From Halanaerobiaceae bacterium (GTDB taxonomy: Bacteria > Bacillota > Halanaerobiia > Halanaerobiales > Halarsenatibacteraceae): 32,343 nucleotides of DNA. Location: contig SLSL01000059.1 of the NCBI GenBank assembly GCA_007130465.1, positions 1 to 32,343 on the forward strand, given 5' to 3'. Shown in pieces: positions 27,560 to 32,343 of the stretch; within the stretch, counting starts at the first letter, position 1; each line of letters begins with the position of its first letter. The notes below the pieces were generated by a model. That model made no database searches. It saw only the letters and a list, made by a program, of their open reading frames with translations, and was not told the origin of the DNA. The position numbers and the translations under genes are program-made.

Positions 27560-29383
27560 ATGTGTGGAATTGTTGGTTATACAGGTAATGCCAATGCGGC
27601 AGAGATTTTAGTTAATGGACTCAAGAACCTGGAATATAGAGGTTATGATTCAGCGGGCATTGCAGTTTTAAATGAGAATAAATTAAATTCATATAAAAGT
27701 AAAGGTTCTTTAGATATGCTTGAAGATAAGCTGGCTAATAATGGTAAGATAGTTGCCGGGACTGGAATCGGTCATACTCGCTGGGCTACCCACGGGGTGC
27801 CTTCTGATTTTAATTCCCATCCCCATTCAGACTGTAATGGGAAGATAACTATTGTTCATAATGGGATAATCGAGAACTATCAGGTCTTAAAAAAAGAATT
27901 ACTGACCAAGGGACATAAATTTGATTCCAGCACTGATAGCGAAGTTGTGGTTCATCTGCTAGAGGATTTATATGAAGGTGATATGGTTCAGGCTCTGATA
28001 GAAGTTGATAAATTGATTGAAGGTTCCTATGCGATTGTTGCTATCTCAGAAGACGAGCCAGAAACTATTTATGGTCTAAAAAAAGATAGCCCTTTAGTTG
28101 CTGGGATAGGCAGAGAAGAGAATTATCTGGCTTCAGATATTCCAGCGCTGCTCTCTAAGACTAAAGATTTCTATATCTTTGAAGATGATGAGATAGCAAA
28201 GGTTAATAGAGAAAAGATAGAGTTTTATGGTCTTAATGGTAAACTTCTTGAAAAGGATGTATTTGAGGCTGACTGGGATGCTGACATGGTAGATAAAAAG
28301 GGCTATGATCATTTTATGTTAAAAGAGATAAATGAGCAGCCTGATGTTGCCAGAAGAATAATGGCTGATAGGTTTACTGAAACTGATATAGATCTCGGTG
28401 ATATTGAAGAGATTCTTGCTGGTGATTATAAGAAGATAATGATTACAGCCTGTGGTACGGCCTATCATTCAGGGGTGATCGGGAGATTTCTGATTGAGGA
28501 ATTTGCTGATATCCCTGTTGATGTTGAAATTGCCAGTGAACTTAGATATAAGAAAAACTTTATTGATAAAAATACTTTAATGATAGTTGTTAGTCAGTCT
28601 GGAGAGACTGCTGATACTCTGGCAGCTTTGAGGCTGGCAAAGAAGCAGGGAGCAAAGGTTGTGGCTTTAACCAATGTAATTGGCAGCAGCGTTGATAGAG
28701 AAGCAGATTCCAGTTTTCAGTTAATGGCTGGCCCTGAAATATCAGTGGCTTCGACCAAGGCTTATGTGGCAATGGTTTTAGTCTTTTATTTGCTGGCATT
28801 AAAACTTGGGAATTTAAATAATAATATTTCAAAGGCCAGATTAAAAGAGTTAATAGCTGGTTTAAAGAGGTTACCTTATAGAATTCAGGAGACAATTTCT
28901 GAATTTGATGAGATATCGAAGGAGATTGCTGAATCGATAAAAGACTATAAGAGTGTCTTTTTTATCGGGAGAAATATTGATTATGCCCTGGCTCTTGAAG
29001 GGGCATTAAAACTTAAAGAGATCTCTTATATTCATGCTGAGGCCCATCCTGCAGGAGAGCTTAAACATGGTTCCCTGGCATTGATTGAAGATGGCGTACC
29101 GGTATTTGCTATCACAACCAGGGAAAATGTTGCCATGAAGACATTATCAAATATCGAAGAAGTTATGGCCAGAGGTGGCCAGGTAAATTTGATTACAGCT
29201 AAAAATATTGAGTATGATAAAATAGAAGTAGACAATAAACTAATCCTGCCTGAAATGGATAATATCTGGTCTTCAGTCCTGGCGGCTATTCCGCTCCAGT
29301 TAATATCTTATTATACAGCTCTAGAATTGGAGAGGAATATTGATAAACCCAGGAATCTTGCTAAAAGTGTTACTGTAGAGTAG
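27560..29383 (+). CDS. glmS: Glutamine--fructose-6-phosphate aminotransferase (isomerizing)
   Basis: MCGIVGYTGNANAAEILVNGLKNLEYRGYDSAGIAV; GIGHTRWATHG; SQSGETADTLAALR. Confidence 0.99.
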   Translation: MCGIVGYTGNANAAEILVNGLKNLEYRGYDSAGIAVLNENKLNSYKSKGSLDMLEDKLANNGKIVAGTGIGHTRWATHGVPSDFNSHPHSDCNGKITIVHNGIIENYQVLKKELLTKGHKFDSSTDSEVVVHLLEDLYEGDMVQALIEVDKLIEGSYAIVAISEDEPETIYGLKKDSPLVAGIGREENYLASDIPALLSKTKDFYIFEDDEIAKVNREKIEFYGLNGKLLEKDVFEADWDADMVDKKGYDHFMLKEINEQPDVARRIMADRFTETDIDLGDIEEILAGDYKKIMITACGTAYHSGVIGRFLIEEFADIPVDVEIASELRYKKNFIDKNTLMIVVSQSGETADTLAALRLAKKQGAKVVALTNVIGSSVDREADSSFQLMAGPEISVASTKAYVAMVLVFYLLALKLGNLNNNISKARLKELIAGLKRLPYRIQETISEFDEISKEIAESIKDYKSVFFIGRNIDYALALEGALKLKEISYIHAEAHPAGELKHGSLALIEDGVPVFAITTRENVAMKTLSNIEEVMARGGQVNLITAKNIEYDKIEVDNKLILPEMDNIWSSVLAAIPLQLISYYTALELERNIDKPRNLAKSVTVE

Positions 29384-29394
29384 GAGGCTTTTTA

Positions 29395-29769
29395 ATGATT
29401 AAGGGACATGGTGTTGATATCATTAAGGTTGATAGAGTTAAAAGAATGTTAAATAGATTTGGTGAGCGATTTAAAGTCAGAATCTATACAGAAGAAGAGA
29501 TTGATTATTGTATGACTGCCTCCAATCAGGTTGAATCCTTTGCAGCCAGGCTGGCTGCAAAGGAGGCAGTCTATAAAATTTTAGGCAGAGAATTAGAAAC
29601 TTTATGCTGGCAGGAAATTTCGGTAAAGATGGAGGATTGCATTCCAACTATTTATTTAAATGGTTATGCAAAAGAAGCTGCCGAAGGGCTTGGAATTGAA
29701 TTCTGGCATTTAAGTTTAAGCCATGAGAGGGATTATGCACTGGCATCAGTGATAGCTGAAGGAGGTTGA
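29395..29769 (+). CDS. acpS: Holo-[acyl-carrier-protein] synthase
   Basis: GHGVDIIKVDRVKRML; AARLAAKEAVYKILG; LSLSHERDYALASVI. Confidence 0.96.
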   Translation: MIKGHGVDIIKVDRVKRMLNRFGERFKVRIYTEEEIDYCMTASNQVESFAARLAAKEAVYKILGRELETLCWQEISVKMEDCIPTIYLNGYAKEAAEGLGIEFWHLSLSHERDYALASVIAEGG

Positions 29770-29773
29770 TAGT

Positions 29774-31309
29774 TTGTTAGTTTTAAGATCAACTGAGATG
29801 GCTGCTGTAGATAAAGAGGCGATAGAATTAGGTTATCCAGAGATTATCTTAATGGAAACAGCTGGCAGGTCTATTGCCAGAGAGATTGATGAACTGGATT
29901 TCCTTGATGATAAATCAAAGATTACTTTTTTAATAGGTGGCGGGAATAATGGAGGAGATGGCCTTGTTGCTGCCCGTTATTTAAAGGAATGGGGCTATGA
30001 AAATTTAAATGTTTTTTTATTAAATCCTGGGGATGAATTAGAGGGGATAAGTCGAGAGAATTATAATATTTGCGAACTTCAGGATGTTGAGCTGGAGGTC
30101 ATTAATCCTGATAGTTTAGAGGATTTTCTAGAGATATTTAGCAGGGCTGATATTTTAATAGATGGAATTCTGGGCACTGGAATTACTGGAGAGGTTAGAG
30201 GTTTAGCGGCAGATTTAATTAAGATAATTAATGAGATACCGGTAAATGTTTTAGCAATAGATATGCCTTCAGGTCTATCCCTGGATTTTAATAGTGAGAC
30301 AGTAGTTAGGGCTGATTTGACTGTATCTCTGGCCAATTTAAAGGTTGCCCAGGCTGTTTACCCAGGTAGGCTTTACTGTGGAGAGATTATAATAGCCGAT
30401 ATCGGGATGCCGGCAAAGGCTTATCAGAAGCTCAGGCCAAAATATTTTATGCTCTCCAATCAGGAGGCAGCAAGGTTTCTACCATATAGAAATGAGACCG
30501 GTCATAAAGGAACCTTTGGTAAAGTATTAGTAATTGGCGGATCAGCTGGAATGGCAGGTTCTGTTAGCCTGGCTGGAGAGGCTGCTTTAAAGATAGGGGC
30601 AGGGATGGTAACGATTGCCCTACCTTCAGTGATTGCAGGTGATGTCAATAGTTATTCCAGGGAAATAATGACAGAGGCTCTGCCAGCCAATGATGGTAAA
30701 ATTACAACTGAAGCACTTGATAAAATCATTGAGCTTAGTAACGAGATGGATTTAGTAATTTTAGGACCTGGTTTAGGCCAGGGAACAGAGCAAGTTGAAT
30801 TAGTAGACGAACTATTAAAGGAACTTAAACTGCCAGTTGTCTTAGATGCAGATGGCCTTAATGCAATTAAAGATATTGAACAGTTAAAGAAAGCTGAGAA
30901 CAGGATTTTAGTGACTCCCCATCCTGGTGAGATGGCCAGGTTATATGATACCAGTATTCAAGAGATACTGGAAAATAGGTTTGAGTATATTAATGATTTT
31001 GTTGAAAGGACAGGTCAGACTATCATTTTAAAAGGTGCAGATAGCCTGATAGGATTGCCAGCAGGAGAGATTTTTATTAATCCAACTGGTAATGATGGCA
31101 TGGCTACAGCTGGCAGTGGAGATGTGCTGACTGGAATTGCTGGTGGTCTGATTGCTCAGGGACTTGACCTTGAGAAGGCTGGAATTGTGGCTCCCTTTAT
31201 TCATGGACAGGCAGGCGATTTAGCTGCTGATGTTAAAAATAGGTATTCAATAGTTGCTGGAGATTTAATTGCCTATCTGGCTGAGGCCATCAATACTATT
31301 AATAATTGA
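29774..31309 (+). CDS. nnr: Bifunctional NAD(P)H-hydrate epimerase / ADP-dependent dehydratase (TTG start)
   Basis: YjeF-N GGGNNGGDGLVAARYL; C-terminal NPTGNDGMATAGSGDVLTGIAGGLIAQG. Confidence 0.96.
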   Translation: MLVLRSTEMAAVDKEAIELGYPEIILMETAGRSIAREIDELDFLDDKSKITFLIGGGNNGGDGLVAARYLKEWGYENLNVFLLNPGDELEGISRENYNICELQDVELEVINPDSLEDFLEIFSRADILIDGILGTGITGEVRGLAADLIKIINEIPVNVLAIDMPSGLSLDFNSETVVRADLTVSLANLKVAQAVYPGRLYCGEIIIADIGMPAKAYQKLRPKYFMLSNQEAARFLPYRNETGHKGTFGKVLVIGGSAGMAGSVSLAGEAALKIGAGMVTIALPSVIAGDVNSYSREIMTEALPANDGKITTEALDKIIELSNEMDLVILGPGLGQGTEQVELVDELLKELKLPVVLDADGLNAIKDIEQLKKAENRILVTPHPGEMARLYDTSIQEILENRFEYINDFVERTGQTIILKGADSLIGLPAGEIFINPTGNDGMATAGSGDVLTGIAGGLIAQGLDLEKAGIVAPFIHGQAGDLAADVKNRYSIVAGDLIAYLAEAINTINN

Positions 31310-31323
31310 ATGGAGTGATAATT

Positions 31324-31770
31324 ATGAAAACTGCAAAAGATATAATGACTGAAGAAGTTATAACTATTGACCCGGAAACCAGTGTAGAAGAAGCAGCAGA
31401 ATTGATGAGTCAATATAATGTTAGTGGACTGCCTGTATTAGAGAATGGTAAACTGGTTGGAATTGTAACAGAGAAAGATTTGATTATTAAAGATAAGAAG
31501 CTCCATTTTCCAGATTATATTAATCTGATCGGTGGAATAATTTACCTTGAAAGTTATAAGAAATTTCAGGAAGAGTTTAAAAAATATATAGCAGTTAAGG
31601 TTAATGATTTAATGACCAAGCATGTAGAAACTATAAACCCTGATACTCCAGTCAGTGAGATAGCTGAATTAATGAGTAAAGAAGAGGTTAATAGGATGCC
31701 TGTGCTTGATGGCGATGAGTTGGTTGGAATTGTAACCAGGGGAGATTTAATAAAAAATATGTCGAAGTAG
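31324..31770 (+). CDS. Tandem CBS-domain protein
   Basis: AKDIMTEEVITIDPETSVEEAAELMSQYNVSGLPVLENGKLVGIVTEKDLI and a second copy; ATG 31324 preferred over 31306. Confidence 0.93.
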   Translation: MKTAKDIMTEEVITIDPETSVEEAAELMSQYNVSGLPVLENGKLVGIVTEKDLIIKDKKLHFPDYINLIGGIIYLESYKKFQEEFKKYIAVKVNDLMTKHVETINPDTPVSEIAELMSKEEVNRMPVLDGDELVGIVTRGDLIKNMSK

Positions 31771-31788
31771 TTATTTGGAGGTATTGTT

Positions 31789-32343
31789 ATGGTTAAAATA
31801 GTTATAACAGGATTTGATAATAAAATTGGGCCTGGGGATATAGTTGGTGCTTTTATCAATGAATGTGGGGTTGACAGTAATGATATTGGTAAAATAGATA
31901 TTAATTCCAGTCAGGCTGTAGTAGAATTAGAGGATAAAATAGCGGCTAAAGTCGTTAAAGTGATGAATGATAATAAAATTGGTGGTAATAGGGTTAAAGT
32001 CAGGGCGAAAAATGTTGATCATTTATTGCCGGAGGACCTCTTAAGATATATTGAGAATTCAAAGAGAAAGATTGAGGCTGAAAAGAATCATTTTGAAAAA
32101 GAGTATAATTATCTAAAAAAAGAGATAGATACAATTAAAAGATTGAGATCTGGAATAGCAATAAATGGTTTGAAGGCTCAGGTTGAGAATTGGATTGATT
32201 CTGATAATCTTATTTTAACCCTATATCATCAGATGCCTGGGCAGCTTTTACCGATAAGCCGCTTTAAACCTGGTGATTATATTGAGATTTCTTCAGGAAG
32301 TGTTAATAGAACTGTTTCAGGGCAGATTTTTGAAATAAATAAA
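31789..32343 (+). CDS. DbpA-type RNA-binding domain protein with coiled coil and probable SF1 helicase N-terminal region (3' truncated by window)
   Basis: Not in ORF track; 185 open codons: MVKIVITGFDNKIGPGDIVGAFINECGVDSNDIGKIDINSSQAVVELEDKIAAKVVKVMNDNKIGGNRVKVRAK... then charged helix and ...LLPISRFKPGDYIEISSGSVNRTVSGQIFEINK. Confidence 0.85.
   Translation, partial: MVKIVITGFDNKIGPGDIVGAFINECGVDSNDIGKIDINSSQAVVELEDKIAAKVVKVMNDNKIGGNRVKVRAKNVDHLLPEDLLRYIENSKRKIEAEKNHFEKEYNYLKKEIDTIKRLRSGIAINGLKAQVENWIDSDNLILTLYHQMPGQLLPISRFKPGDYIEISSGSVNRTVSGQIFEINK

Noticed and set aside
1-32343. CRISPR array, transposon or prophage, tRNA/rRNA genes
   Set aside because: No regularly spaced repeats, transposase/integrase motifs, tRNA cloverleaf or rRNA segment recognised by eye; a tRNAscan/ISfinder run would be needed to be definitive

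Overview
This is an AT-rich, low-GC Firmicutes-like chromosomal segment. Diderm Halanaerobiales-like is my guess from gene content and the soluble rather than lipoprotein SBP; it was not tested. The window holds the 3' end of tuf and a nearly complete S10-spc-alpha ribosomal protein supercluster (rpsJ to rplQ, with secY, adk, map, infA, rpmJ and rpoA). These are followed by ecfA1-ecfA2-ecfT-truA-rplM-rpsI. A minus-strand island encodes a peptide-type ABC transporter (SBP, DppB-like, DppC-like, no ATPases). A plus-strand block then carries the AmmeMemoRadiSam triad (MEMO, AMMECR1, radical SAM), glmM, a glmS ribozyme, glmS, acpS, nnrD/E, a CBS-domain gene and a truncated 3' gene. The most notable observations are: (1) a glmS ribozyme whose predicted cleavage site lies one nucleotide after the glmM stop codon; (2) a truncated terminal gene that starts with a DbpA-type RNA-binding domain but has no upstream DEAD-box helicase, and instead continues into a sequence resembling the N-terminal part of Upf1/IGHMBP2-like SF1 helicases; (3) the AmmeMemoRadiSam triad next to glmM/glmS; (4) no room for rpmD (L30) in the spc operon; (5) an orphan perfect Shine-Dalgarno far upstream of the SBP gene; (6) several intergenic RNA hairpins, including ones that could hide the rpoA and infA ribosome-binding sites. 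No CRISPR array, tRNA, rRNA or transposase was seen.
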